DNA of 34,214 nt from Candidatus Poseidonia sp. (GCA_016779705.1 JADHNB010000007.1:1-34214), one strand, 5' to 3'; numbered from the stretch's first letter, positions 1 to 9,028 are shown. Translations and numbers: made by a program. The notes: generated by a model from the sequence alone, not told the origin.

Positions 1-1224
1 AACGCCCATCCACTTGAGAATGGTGATGCCGTTTTTGGCCACCGGGTCAGCGGCGAAGGGTTTCGTGCCCAACCAAAGGCCGAGCAAGAAGATGATGAAG
101 CCGTAGCCGAAGTCGCCCAAAATCAACCCGTAGATCATCGGGAAGGTCAGCATCAGGAAGAAGGTCGGGTCGAACGTGCCGTAGGTTGGCCGACCAACAA
201 GACCCACCATGAGCTCAAAGGGCCTTGACACCGGGTCATTTTCCAAGGCCACGGGAGGCGTTGGCTCTTCGTGGTGGCCGTGATCGTCGTCGTGATGGTG
301 GTGGTGATCGTCAACAAAGGCTTCAACCTCGATGTGGGAGGCTAGCGGCTTGAGGGCCGAGCGAACTTCGCCCTCTTTGGAAGTGGGAATCCAAGCGTCC
401 AGAGCGAAGGCTTGCCCCGTCACGGCCAACTGCGTTGGTGCGGTGTGGATTTCGTCTTCCTTGGCCAAATACTCGTGCACAGCAAGGATGTTGCGACCGT
501 TGTTTCGCGCCCAGCGAGCAGCGTCTTCGGAAGCGGAGTACATCGTGCCTTCCACTTCCTTGCGCTTCGACATCAAGGTCTTGAGCGCCTCGCTGGCCGT
601 TCCTGCCATGTTGGGGATTTGAACGGGTTTGCCACCCAATTCGCCCAACGCCATCTGAACCTCAGCGCTTTCCGAAGGAAGGCAGGCCACGGCGACGATG
701 CCGGGAGCGGTTGAAACCTGTACTTTGGACATCAAGGAGCCGAAGGTGCTGGTGGTTTTGCTGGCTTTACCGGTCTCGGCGACAAAGACCTCAACGCGGT
801 CCGAGCCAGAAAGAAGCTCAAGGTCCATGTTCAACGGTGCCAACCGTTGCAAAAGGTGGATTTGTTCGTCCAAGACGGCGAGTTCGGCTTCGGCGTCACG
901 CTGCGTGTCAAGAAGGTCAAGGCCTTTTTGCAACTCGTCGGCAAACGACCCTTCCAACAAGTCCTTGACTTTGGACATCGGAACCGGCCCGTCGGTGTTG
1001 ACGGGTTTGAAGGCTGAAACGGCGGCGCGTACCTTGACCAGCAAAGAACTGACGCGGTCAGCTTCCTCTGAACCCGAAGCACGCCCCACGTGGACGCCGT
1101 CTTCGAAATTGTTGTATGCTTCGAGATGAACGCAACCGAGGTTGGTGCACGCACGGAGCACTTCGGCCATTTTGTCAACGGGAGCGGCCACGGTCAAACG
1201 AGACATGGCCACCGTGTCGAACAT
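1..1224 (-). CDS. atpI: V/A-type ATP synthase subunit I (a-subunit homologue), partial; C-terminus runs off the window
   Basis: Reverse-strand frame read by hand from ATG at 1224: MFDTVAMSRLTVAAPVDKMAEVLRACTNLGCVHLEAYNNF..., ending in membrane segments ...PTYGTFDPTFFLMLTFPMIYGLILGDFGYGFIIFLLGLWLG. It lies directly downstream of an H-subunit-like gene. It is absent from the ORF track because it has no stop inside the window. Confidence 0.88.
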   Translation of the reverse strand, partial: MFDTVAMSRLTVAAPVDKMAEVLRACTNLGCVHLEAYNNFEDGVHVGRASGSEEADRVSSLLVKVRAAVSAFKPVNTDGPVPMSKVKDLLEGSFADELQKGLDLLDTQRDAEAELAVLDEQIHLLQRLAPLNMDLELLSGSDRVEVFVAETGKASKTTSTFGSLMSKVQVSTAPGIVAVACLPSESAEVQMALGELGGKPVQIPNMAGTASEALKTLMSKRKEVEGTMYSASEDAARWARNNGRNILAVHEYLAKEDEIHTAPTQLAVTGQAFALDAWIPTSKEGEVRSALKPLASHIEVEAFVDDHHHHHDDDHGHHEEPTPPVALENDPVSRPFELMVGLVGRPTYGTFDPTFFLMLTFPMIYGLILGDFGYGFIIFLLGLWLGTKPFAADPVAKNGITILKWMGV

Positions 1225-1233
1225 GATATCGCC

Positions 1234-1551
1234 TCAAGCGGAAGTGAGGGCATCGACAACCATCTGGACGGCTTTGTCCTGGTTGCTGGCCGAGTTGGAT
1301 TCAATGTTGGCGACTTCTTTGGCGCCCGTGGATTTCACGGCGTCGGCTTCGACTTGAGCCTTGGACCGGGCGTCGTCAAGGATGCCTTGGGTCAACGTCA
1401 CCGTTTCATCGGCGGCGTTTTGCACGACCTCTGACGACTTGCGGCGGGCGTCAGAGAGGATCTTCGAGGCCTCTTCTTGCGCATCCGAAAGGCGCTTTTC
1501 AGCCTCCTGTTCGGCGTTTTTGATGCTTCGGAGCACTTCGGACATACCCAT
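1234..1551 (-). CDS. atpH: V/A-type ATP synthase subunit H
   Basis: About 105 aa, helical and Ala/Glu-rich (SEVLRSIKNAEQEAEKRLSDAQEEASKILSDARRKSSEVV...). Adjacent to and upstream of subunit I, as in archaeal ATPase operons. Confidence 0.82.
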   Translation of the reverse strand: MGMSEVLRSIKNAEQEAEKRLSDAQEEASKILSDARRKSSEVVQNAADETVTLTQGILDDARSKAQVEADAVKSTGAKEVANIESNSASNQDKAVQMVVDALTSA

Positions 1552-1590
1552 ACGGAACACCTGTTGCTTGTGCCACCTAAGGAGGGTTTA

Positions 1591-2364
1591 TCAGTCTAAC
1601 GACCCCATTTGCTGAACCGTTTCCTCGGGTTTCGTGCCACGGAAGCGACTCGCCATGCCAAAGGGATACAGCAGTCGCCCCTGTACCTGCTGGAATCCGA
1701 CGTCCTTCAACATGCGACGGTAGTAGCCGTTGGTCCCGTAATGGGTGTAACTGCGGGCCAATCCCTTCCACGGGTGGTCTTTCTCCCCGGTGATGAGGCG
1801 CGCCATGATTTGGACCACCGAGTTCATCCACAAGTAGCCAAAGACGCCGTGAAGTTTGTTGGCTTTACCGGCATCGCAGATCACGAGCCGACCGCCCGGC
1901 TTCAGCACCCGATAGATTTCCTTCAAGCCTTGAGCCTTGTCTTGGAAATCTCGAAACGAGAACAGACAAAACACCATGTCGAAGGTGTTGTCTGGCAAGG
2001 GGATGTCCTCTGCGATGGCTTGAACGTAGGCTGCAGGAGCTTCGCCGCGCGTCGCACGTGCAGCGTCCACCCGTGGCTGGGCCACGGCCAACATTTCAGG
2101 CGAAGGGTCAAGGCAGGTGACGTCCAAGCCGACCAGGTCTTCGGCAAACGAACCGGGGCCGCACCCCACCTCCAGCACCTTCATGCCGGGCGAAGCGTGG
2201 TCCCTCACGTTGCGTCGCCATCGCTTGTCTTGGCCAAACGTCATCCAAGCGTTGACTCGGTCGTAGTTTGGAATCGTGGCCTCGAGTTGGCCTTCCAGTT
2301 CCTCCCACGCTTCCGTGTCGATGCCGGAGGGGTCAAACCCGCCCGTTGCAGCACGCTTGCCCAT
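1591..2364 (-). CDS. Class I SAM-dependent methyltransferase (UbiE/MenG-like)
   Basis: SAM motif I VLEVGCGPGSFAEDL, acidic strand DVTCLDPSPEML, post motif NTFDMVFCLFSFRDFQDKAQGLKEIYRVLKPGGRLVICD. Confidence 0.85.
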   Translation of the reverse strand: MGKRAATGGFDPSGIDTEAWEELEGQLEATIPNYDRVNAWMTFGQDKRWRRNVRDHASPGMKVLEVGCGPGSFAEDLVGLDVTCLDPSPEMLAVAQPRVDAARATRGEAPAAYVQAIAEDIPLPDNTFDMVFCLFSFRDFQDKAQGLKEIYRVLKPGGRLVICDAGKANKLHGVFGYLWMNSVVQIMARLITGEKDHPWKGLARSYTHYGTNGYYRRMLKDVGFQQVQGRLLYPFGMASRFRGTKPEETVQQMGSLD

Positions 2365-2419
2365 GGTGGTGCCGAGGCCCCGACCGTTTTGGACATGTCG
2401 TTTGGTCCACGAAACAACG

Positions 2420-3223
2420 TCAGGCGATACGTTCCACGGTTTCGGGCGTAATGCCTTCTTCAGGCGTTACACGGAAGACAAGAATCTTCAGGTTCTCCGG
2501 TGCGTTTCGGAATTTCGAGACGATCATTGAATTTTCAAAATCCGTACCAACGGTCCTGACCTTGAACGACAGCACCATGTCGGCGATGGAGGACAACTCT
2601 TGCTTGATGGAGGGGTCCAAACCATCGGTTGAAACGGAAATCATCAGCAGTCCTCGAACCATCTGTGCGTGGGCCTGAAGCATGCGGACCATGGAAATTA
2701 CACGGGCGGGGTCCTCACGCTGCAAGAAGAAATCCAGGTTGTCAAGCACCGCACGAAAGTAGGGGCCCAAACCCATGATTTCGTTCGTGACTTCGGTCAA
2801 GTAGTCCTGATTGTTGTCGTCCACGAAACGCGTTTGGGCGAGGCGTTGAATGTCGGCGAGTTGAAACCCTTCCAAGCGGTAGCGGCTGGCCAGCAACTGG
2901 CGCTCAAGCACGTTGGCGTTGTACTCCTCTCCAATGGTTCGAACGTTGATGTCGAGCGGCCAGCCGTACTTCTGGAAGATCCGAATGATTTCGGCTTGGC
3001 CTTCGTCGGTGGCGATGTAAAGCGTGTTTTCCGGTTCTTCGGCGGGCGATGTGAATTGCTTGGCGAACAGCTCGCTTCCCGACCCGGTTTCGGTGAATGC
3101 AATCATGGTGAAGCCACGGGGAACGCCCCCACGCATCTCTGAATCGAATTTGGGGACGCCAAAGGAGCCCACCTTGCCGAAAAATTCCTCGTCTTCGGGG
3201 TCAAACGTGACTTTTCGTGCCAT
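2420..3223 (-). CDS. KaiC/RecA-superfamily-like protein with degenerate Walker A
   Basis: KaiC-like N-terminal layout (FGVPKFDSEMRGGVPRGFTMIAFTETGSGSELFAKQF), but no GxxxxGK[TS]: the P-loop position reads TETGSGSELF. Strong SD-like GAGGTGATG before the ATG. Confidence 0.65.
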   Translation of the reverse strand: MARKVTFDPEDEEFFGKVGSFGVPKFDSEMRGGVPRGFTMIAFTETGSGSELFAKQFTSPAEEPENTLYIATDEGQAEIIRIFQKYGWPLDINVRTIGEEYNANVLERQLLASRYRLEGFQLADIQRLAQTRFVDDNNQDYLTEVTNEIMGLGPYFRAVLDNLDFFLQREDPARVISMVRMLQAHAQMVRGLLMISVSTDGLDPSIKQELSSIADMVLSFKVRTVGTDFENSMIVSKFRNAPENLKILVFRVTPEEGITPETVERIA

Positions 3224-3234
3224 GCATCATCACC

Positions 3235-3819
3235 TCAGAGGAGAACCACCTGGCCTCGGTCGACGAGGTCCGTGCAATAGGTGTCCAGATTGGCCAGCAC
3301 CAGTGGAGGGGTTTGGTCGGGGACATTGAGAATCACCGACAACACCTCTCGTTGACGGAACGTGTTGATGAACGTATGCAAGTATTCGGCCAACATCCGG
3401 TCGTCGTTGTAAATCGCCAAGGCATTGACGCTGTCGAGGAACACGAAGTTGCGTTGGCTGCTGACGGTGCGAAGGGTGTACAGCGTTCGCAACAGGATGC
3501 TTTCGAGCATGATGGGGCTGTCAACGAAGGAGATGTTGGAATAGGGCACGTCCGTGCCCCCCAACACGCCCGATGAGACCAAATCAAGGAAGTGAATGTT
3601 CGACACGTCCACACCCACCGCTTCGAAGGCCTGAATGATTTCAGCGGCGCCACGGCTTGCCGAGATGTACACTCCGCCCATTTCGAACATCTGCATCAGG
3701 GGAACCATCGTGCTGGCGGTCACGGCAAACGTGTTGGCAGCGCTCATGCGCACTTGGATGGAACTGCTCAAGGACACTTGGGTGAGTTGTTCGGCAATCC
3801 GTTGGTCGAGTTCAAACAT
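3235..3819 (-). CDS. RecA/KaiC-superfamily-like protein lacking a P-loop Lys
   Basis: The P-loop position appears to be FAVTASTMVPLMQMFEMG. A Walker B-like strand is kept (NFVFLDSVNALAIY). Sits between the other two KaiC-like genes, 2 bp from the upstream stop. Confidence 0.55.
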   Translation of the reverse strand: MFELDQRIAEQLTQVSLSSSIQVRMSAANTFAVTASTMVPLMQMFEMGGVYISASRGAAEIIQAFEAVGVDVSNIHFLDLVSSGVLGGTDVPYSNISFVDSPIMLESILLRTLYTLRTVSSQRNFVFLDSVNALAIYNDDRMLAEYLHTFINTFRQREVLSVILNVPDQTPPLVLANLDTYCTDLVDRGQVVLL

Positions 3820-3821
3820 CG

Positions 3822-4604
3822 CTACTGCCCCCACCTTGATGTCTTGTCAGCGGATGCCCCCCATTTGAGCATCGGGATGAGCATCACGCCAAGCGGCGTT
3901 AGTTCAATGGCGTGCTTGGCGCGACTGTGGGAAGTGCCACGCATCTTCACCACTTGCAGGAACCGAAGCAAGTGACCCATGCGCTCGGAGTCACCCATCA
4001 CGATGATGCCGTCAGCGATGGCTTCTTCCACACCGAAGGACGACCAGTGAGCGTTTTCGGTCGCCGAGGTGATCTCGGAGATGAGAATCGTGGTGCAGCC
4101 AAGGGTGGCGAGTTTTTTTCCGAGCGTGAACAGGAAGTCTCGAATCAATTGTTCTGACTTGATTTTGTAACACAGCGTGGTGACCGAATCGATGACGAGG
4201 CGGGTCACACCGATGGTGTTGACGATGTCAACAATGGACTTGATGAGGGCGTGGACATCGTCGAGTTCAAAGGAGGCTTTATCCAAACCCAGCCAAGAGT
4301 ACAGCACGTCCATGTCAAAGACGTTGATCAGGCCCGAATCGACCATGTTCATGTCAAAGAAGGCGTACTGGCGGATGTTTTCCAACAATTTCACCGAAGG
4401 TTCCGTGGCCGTAAAGTGAGCGCAGGCTTCGCCAGCCAGGGCCCCACGCACGAGAAATTCCATCCCAAGGGTGGTCTTGCCCGAACCGCAAGTTCCGGCG
4501 GCCAGGACCGTGGAGCCGTAAGGGATTCCCCCTCGAAGAATTTCATCCAATCCGTGAATGCCCGTCACGCATCGGTCTCGGGTGTAAACGCTGCTTGGCT
4601 GCAT
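3822..4604 (-). CDS. KaiC-like/RAD55-family ATPase with intact Walker A
   Basis: TGIHGLDEILRGGIPYGSTVLAAGTCGSGKTTLGMEFL (Walker A GTCGSGKTT) and TRLVIDSVTTL (Walker B-like). Confidence 0.87.
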   Translation of the reverse strand: MQPSSVYTRDRCVTGIHGLDEILRGGIPYGSTVLAAGTCGSGKTTLGMEFLVRGALAGEACAHFTATEPSVKLLENIRQYAFFDMNMVDSGLINVFDMDVLYSWLGLDKASFELDDVHALIKSIVDIVNTIGVTRLVIDSVTTLCYKIKSEQLIRDFLFTLGKKLATLGCTTILISEITSATENAHWSSFGVEEAIADGIIVMGDSERMGHLLRFLQVVKMRGTSHSRAKHAIELTPLGVMLIPMLKWGASADKTSRWGQ

Positions 4605-4672
4605 GGGACCGAACCGGAGGAGAAGCCGCGGGTTGATGAAGTGTTTGCACCGTTGCCGTCATCATCCCGTGG

Positions 4673-5773
4673 TCATGAAGCGGAGGTTTCACCGGGCGAA
4701 GGGGCGTCCGAGATGCTCCAAGCAGCGTCGGAGAACCGGTCCGTTCCGTCCCACACCAACGATTGGCCCGTGACCAAAAACAGGCCGGTGTTTCCGCCCC
4801 ATTCCACCTTCGCCACATCAGCTGGGGTGACTTCGGCAAGTTGGGTGTAGCGCAGGCGAAGTACGCCTTGACCATCGGCGAGCCCGTTGAGTTGCCCCAC
4901 GCCCAAAAAACCGCTTTGGCCGAGGTCGATAACGTGGGTGGCGTTTCCGTATTCTTGCGTGGAAGGGTCGCCGCTGAACACCGAAATCGAGCGACCCGAG
5001 AGCACGCCGTCTTGGAGCAAGATGTTGCTGCCGGACGAACCCGAAGTGTGGTTGAACGACCAACCTTTCAGCGAGACGGCGAAGTCGTTCGGATTGTACA
5101 CTTCAATCCATTCGGGCCCGCTCTGGGACGGACGATTCATCACTTCCATGAGGTGAAGGTGGTTGTGTTTCCGCCCTCCGTCGTGGACCTCCAACACCAG
5201 GCGAATCAATTCCCCGTCCTGCTGGAAGGACCGGTAGGCGGTGGACGAAGCGGGGGCAGTGCCCCGCTGGGTGCCGCCGTTAAACAGAGCAAACCCCTCA
5301 CGTGAAGCGTTGGAGCTCTCAATGACCACGATGGAAAGGTGGAGGCTCATGTCGTCGGCGAGCCCAAGGCCGGCGGCCATCCCGTCTTCCGTGACGTTGT
5401 GAAGCGCCTCAATCCGGTCCATATCGAGGCGATAGCCCGCCATGAGGCCGGGCTGAACGCGCCCGTCCGAGAGCGCTTCTGCTGATTCAAGATGCCAATC
5501 CTCCGTTGCGTTCCCGTAGTCCAACCCATTATCGGCGGGCACAAACCAGCCACTGCCGGAGGTCAGTCGGTCAACACCGAGCGCAGCAGCCCGATCGAGC
5601 CGGTCCACTTCGGGGTCGTTGGAACCCATTTGGAGTTGGGCCAGCGAAATGAACGCCGTGAGGATCATCAAAAACAGGGTAAAGGCCGAAAGAAACTCGA
5701 TGACCGCTGTGAGCCCCCCTTCGTCACGCTCGTTGGAGACGGACGCAAGGTGGCGCATGGATGAACGAAGCAT
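4673..5773 (-). CDS. Type IV pilin-like N-terminus protein with lamin-tail (LTD)-like domain
   Basis: N-terminal NERDEGGLTAVIEFLSAFTLFLMILTAFISLAQLQM resembles archaeal class III signal peptide/pilin helices. Mid-protein EVMNRPSQSGPEWIEVYNPNDFAVSLKGWSFNHTSGSSGSN matches the LTD consensus. Confidence 0.6.
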   Translation of the reverse strand: MLRSSMRHLASVSNERDEGGLTAVIEFLSAFTLFLMILTAFISLAQLQMGSNDPEVDRLDRAAALGVDRLTSGSGWFVPADNGLDYGNATEDWHLESAEALSDGRVQPGLMAGYRLDMDRIEALHNVTEDGMAAGLGLADDMSLHLSIVVIESSNASREGFALFNGGTQRGTAPASSTAYRSFQQDGELIRLVLEVHDGGRKHNHLHLMEVMNRPSQSGPEWIEVYNPNDFAVSLKGWSFNHTSGSSGSNILLQDGVLSGRSISVFSGDPSTQEYGNATHVIDLGQSGFLGVGQLNGLADGQGVLRLRYTQLAEVTPADVAKVEWGGNTGLFLVTGQSLVWDGTDRFSDAAWSISDAPSPGETSAS

Positions 5774-5911
5774 CAGCGATTCATGAGGTTGCCGCCCCCT
5801 CTTGGGCCCTGTTTGACAAAATCACCGAGGGCAATCAGCGCTGCGGAGAAGGGCGGTTCACACCGGGTACAGAGCGATGAGTCTTTGAAGCACGGATGCG
5901 AGGGAACCTTG

Positions 5912-8863
5912 ATGAGCGAGCGAAAGCCAAGCAAAGGTTCGACCAAACATTTCGGCCTCGGACTCGTGGCCATGTTGCTGCTTTCCTCCATGGGCGGCTT
6001 GCTGTTGGTACCGGCCACCAGCGCTAACCACACGGTTTCGGGAAGCCTCGGCATCACCGCCAGTCTCTCGCCGACGCCGGACATGTGGTACCAAAACATG
6101 GACGTCATCACCTTCACGGCGGAAGTCACCAATTTCTACACCACCCCGAGCGGTGGCGCCCGTACGCTGAATTGGTATGCTTGTGCTGGCAACATTGCAG
6201 CCAACCTGTGCAAATCGACCTACACCGATACCGGCACGTTCCTTGTCCCGAACATCGACAACGGGAACCCAGAGAACCTCACGTCAAGTGCCACCTGGTC
6301 CCCAAACGGAGCGAGCGGCATCCATACCATCGTTTACGGCTTTAGCCACAACGACCAAAACGCGTCCGACGACGCTTACGTCTTCAACATCAACCTCACG
6401 GAATACTTTGTTGACATCAGCCTTGACGCCGCCCATGACCCCCTTGAACATCTCCAAAACCTGGCCGAATATGACGGCGATACGGTGTTGAACACCGGCA
6501 CCGCCTACACCTTCAAAGCGAAGGGGACCTCGTACATTTGCGGAAACCCGTGCACGTTAGCTGCTGAATTCGGTTGGCAACTTTGGGATTTGGCTGAAAC
6601 CGTGAAACTCAAGGAAGGATACCGTACGCTTTCCATGACCGGTTGGGGCGGAATTGACCCGTTGAACGTGAACCTGCCCAACCTCACGTTTGAGCAAGAA
6701 GGGCGGTTTTTGCTCAAGTACGGCCTGTTTGGCAGCACCGGGAACCCCAACCCCGATTTGAATGCCCACAACAACCTCGCCTCGTTTGAACTGGTCTTCA
6801 ACGACAGTTTGGACTTGAAAATCAACGATGTTTATCCAAGTCACGACCGGACATCAAGCCAATTTTACTTCGGAACCGACCGGGTCGTGGTGGAGATTTC
6901 CAACGATGGCAACATGACGGTGGACGGAACCACGCTCAATTTTGAGGTCTATGACCAGCAATACGAACTTGAAGTGCAGGATGCTTGCGAAATCCCAACG
7001 ATGTATCCCGGTTCGGTGACCACCTGTTCGCTCAACCTCACGACCACCGGTGCTTCTCGGTTGTTTCGCGCTCAATTGCCGACCGTTTTCACCGAAGGCG
7101 AGGACGTGCGCATGGGCGACAACTTGTATTCCGTGACCGCCGATGTCGTCATCGGTCCAATTCAACCCAACATCCAGATCAACTCTCAAACGAAGGTGTT
7201 CCTCAGCAGCGATGACGTGGAACTCGTGGGACGGTTCAGCCCCATCGCGTCTCAACCGCTCAATTACACCTGGAGGGAAGGCTTCTACACCTGGGGGCAC
7301 GGCCAAGTACTCAACGTCACGGGCGAGGAGTTCGGCTTGGGCCCGCACAACGTTTCGCTTCAGGTGCAGGACCCGTGGGGGAACACCGAGTATGCCTACA
7401 TTGAATTTGATGTCCTCAACGCCATCAACATCACCAACGAACCCTACTTCAGAGGAAGCGTCACCTCCGACCAAGAAGCGACCTTCACCCACGACATCGT
7501 GTTGCCCACCCTTGGCGCATCCTACAGCATCGGACAAGGAAAATCGCCGCTGTTGCTCATCGACCTGAACGTCGAGGGCATCAACGGTGCTGAAAACGGC
7601 CTTCGTAGCATCGAACTTGACCTGAACCTCACGGCGTTGCTTCCCGAGAGCATCGACTTCACCACGGTTGACTTGCGATACTTGCCCGCCACGGACACCC
7701 AACTGTGGAGTTACATTGAAGGCGTGGACACCTTTGAGTTCAACCCGACGGGAGACCGAGTTTCGGTCTCCCTGACCAAAGACGGCGTCATCCTCCTCAT
7801 CGGCGTGCTGCCACCGACCGATGTCAAGGCCATTGAGTTTGATTGGAGCCAACGCAAGGGAGGCCAAATTCAATTGGATTGGAGCGCCGAAGGTGACATC
7901 ACCAACCCCTACGTCGGCGGTTGGAACATCTACAAGGTCCAAGGCATCACCGGAACCACGGTGTTCCCCGACCCGGAGGGCGGTGTGGGAACCAACGTGT
8001 GGGAGGAGTTGACCGCCACCACCCGGGTCGCCACGCTCTCCATTGAAGCCACCCAATGGCAGGACCCAGAATTCCTCGAAACCGGCATCTGTGCGTCCTA
8101 CGCCATTGCCCCCATCGACCGGGAAGGCTTGCCCAATTACGACATGATCAACGTGACCCGAGTGAACGGAGTGGCCGAGTTGTTGTGCGGCGACGCCTTG
8201 CCACCAACCACGACGGTTGAGCAATTCAGACACACCTGGCAATTCACCAACGACACGGCGTGCTTTGACCTGCGCAAGGACTGGTCCTCGTGCTACGAGG
8301 TCACCCTGAATTGGGTCTGGCCCGCTCATGAACCTCAAGGCAACGTGAGTTGGAACCTGTATCGCGTGGAGTTTGCACCCGATAACGTCGACCTCCGGTT
8401 CATTGACCCCATCGCCTTTGACCTCGCTGGCGTCCCCGGGGAACAAGGCACCTTCTCACAAGCGGGATTGGACAACGATGGCATCCGCCCCTATCGAACC
8501 TACTACTACATCCTGGCCCCCATCGACAGTGTCGGTAACGAGTTGATGATCGCTGACTACCCGTCCCCCAACATCGAGCGCGTCCACATCGACGACGACT
8601 GGTGGGCGTACAACCAACACATCATTCCGCCCGAGCCGGAACCTCCCGAACCCCCCTTGGGCATTCCTTGGCTTCAGAAACTCAACGATGCGACGCAAGT
8701 CACGGAATTCCAACTCGCCGGGGCAGCCCTTTTGGCGACCATCTTGCTGAATTTCATCCTGCTGCCCTTGATTCTCAAGAAGCGAAAGCGGCTGAAGCGC
8801 GTGGTGGAGGCAAGAAAGCGAAACGCTGCCGCCACCAACGAGTTTGACGACTTCTTTGAGTGA
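5912..8863 (+). CDS. Large secreted, C-terminally membrane-anchored surface protein (beta-sandwich-like repeats)
   Basis: The ORF extends to 5783, but the likely start is ATG at 5912 (MSERKPSKGSTKHFGLGLVAMLLLSSMGGLLLVPATSANHT, a signal peptide). Many NxS/T sequons. C-terminal TM plus basic tail (AALLATILLNFILLPLILKKRKRLKRVVEARKR). Confidence 0.75.
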   Translation: MSERKPSKGSTKHFGLGLVAMLLLSSMGGLLLVPATSANHTVSGSLGITASLSPTPDMWYQNMDVITFTAEVTNFYTTPSGGARTLNWYACAGNIAANLCKSTYTDTGTFLVPNIDNGNPENLTSSATWSPNGASGIHTIVYGFSHNDQNASDDAYVFNINLTEYFVDISLDAAHDPLEHLQNLAEYDGDTVLNTGTAYTFKAKGTSYICGNPCTLAAEFGWQLWDLAETVKLKEGYRTLSMTGWGGIDPLNVNLPNLTFEQEGRFLLKYGLFGSTGNPNPDLNAHNNLASFELVFNDSLDLKINDVYPSHDRTSSQFYFGTDRVVVEISNDGNMTVDGTTLNFEVYDQQYELEVQDACEIPTMYPGSVTTCSLNLTTTGASRLFRAQLPTVFTEGEDVRMGDNLYSVTADVVIGPIQPNIQINSQTKVFLSSDDVELVGRFSPIASQPLNYTWREGFYTWGHGQVLNVTGEEFGLGPHNVSLQVQDPWGNTEYAYIEFDVLNAINITNEPYFRGSVTSDQEATFTHDIVLPTLGASYSIGQGKSPLLLIDLNVEGINGAENGLRSIELDLNLTALLPESIDFTTVDLRYLPATDTQLWSYIEGVDTFEFNPTGDRVSVSLTKDGVILLIGVLPPTDVKAIEFDWSQRKGGQIQLDWSAEGDITNPYVGGWNIYKVQGITGTTVFPDPEGGVGTNVWEELTATTRVATLSIEATQWQDPEFLETGICASYAIAPIDREGLPNYDMINVTRVNGVAELLCGDALPPTTTVEQFRHTWQFTNDTACFDLRKDWSSCYEVTLNWVWPAHEPQGNVSWNLYRVEFAPDNVDLRFIDPIAFDLAGVPGEQGTFSQAGLDNDGIRPYRTYYYILAPIDSVGNELMIADYPSPNIERVHIDDDWWAYNQHIIPPEPEPPEPPLGIPWLQKLNDATQVTEFQLAGAALLATILLNFILLPLILKKRKRLKRVVEARKRNAAATNEFDDFFE

Positions 8864-8865
8864 AG

Positions 8866-8952
8866 TGGCGCGGCAGGGGAGATTCGAACTCCCGAGGTGA
8901 GACACCACCGGATTAGCAATCCGGCGCAATGGCCAGGCTATGCGACTGCCGC
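8866..8952 (-). tRNA. tRNA-Ser(GCT), class II, CCA encoded
   Basis: Reverse complement GCGGCAG...CCGGATTGCTAATCCGG...(long variable arm GTGGTGTCTCACCTC)...GGGAGTTCGAATCTCCCCTGCCGC-G-CCA. 7-bp acceptor stem, anticodon GCT, T-arm TTCGAAT, discriminator G. Confidence 0.95.
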
Positions 8953-9028
8953 TCGCAAGTGGGCGACCTGTGAACTTCACATGAACATGACGGTTTGACC
9001 CATTCATCCGCGGGCCGTCAAAATCGCA

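Noticed and set aside
1609-2451. 280-aa + strand open frame opposite the methyltransferase
   Set aside because: Shadow of the methyltransferase gene, which has clear SAM motifs.
6854-8446. 530-aa open frame on the minus strand opposite the surface protein
   Set aside because: Antisense shadow ORF. The + strand protein has a signal peptide, sequons and TM; the minus frame has low-complexity Gly/Val/Asp content with no recognisable domain.
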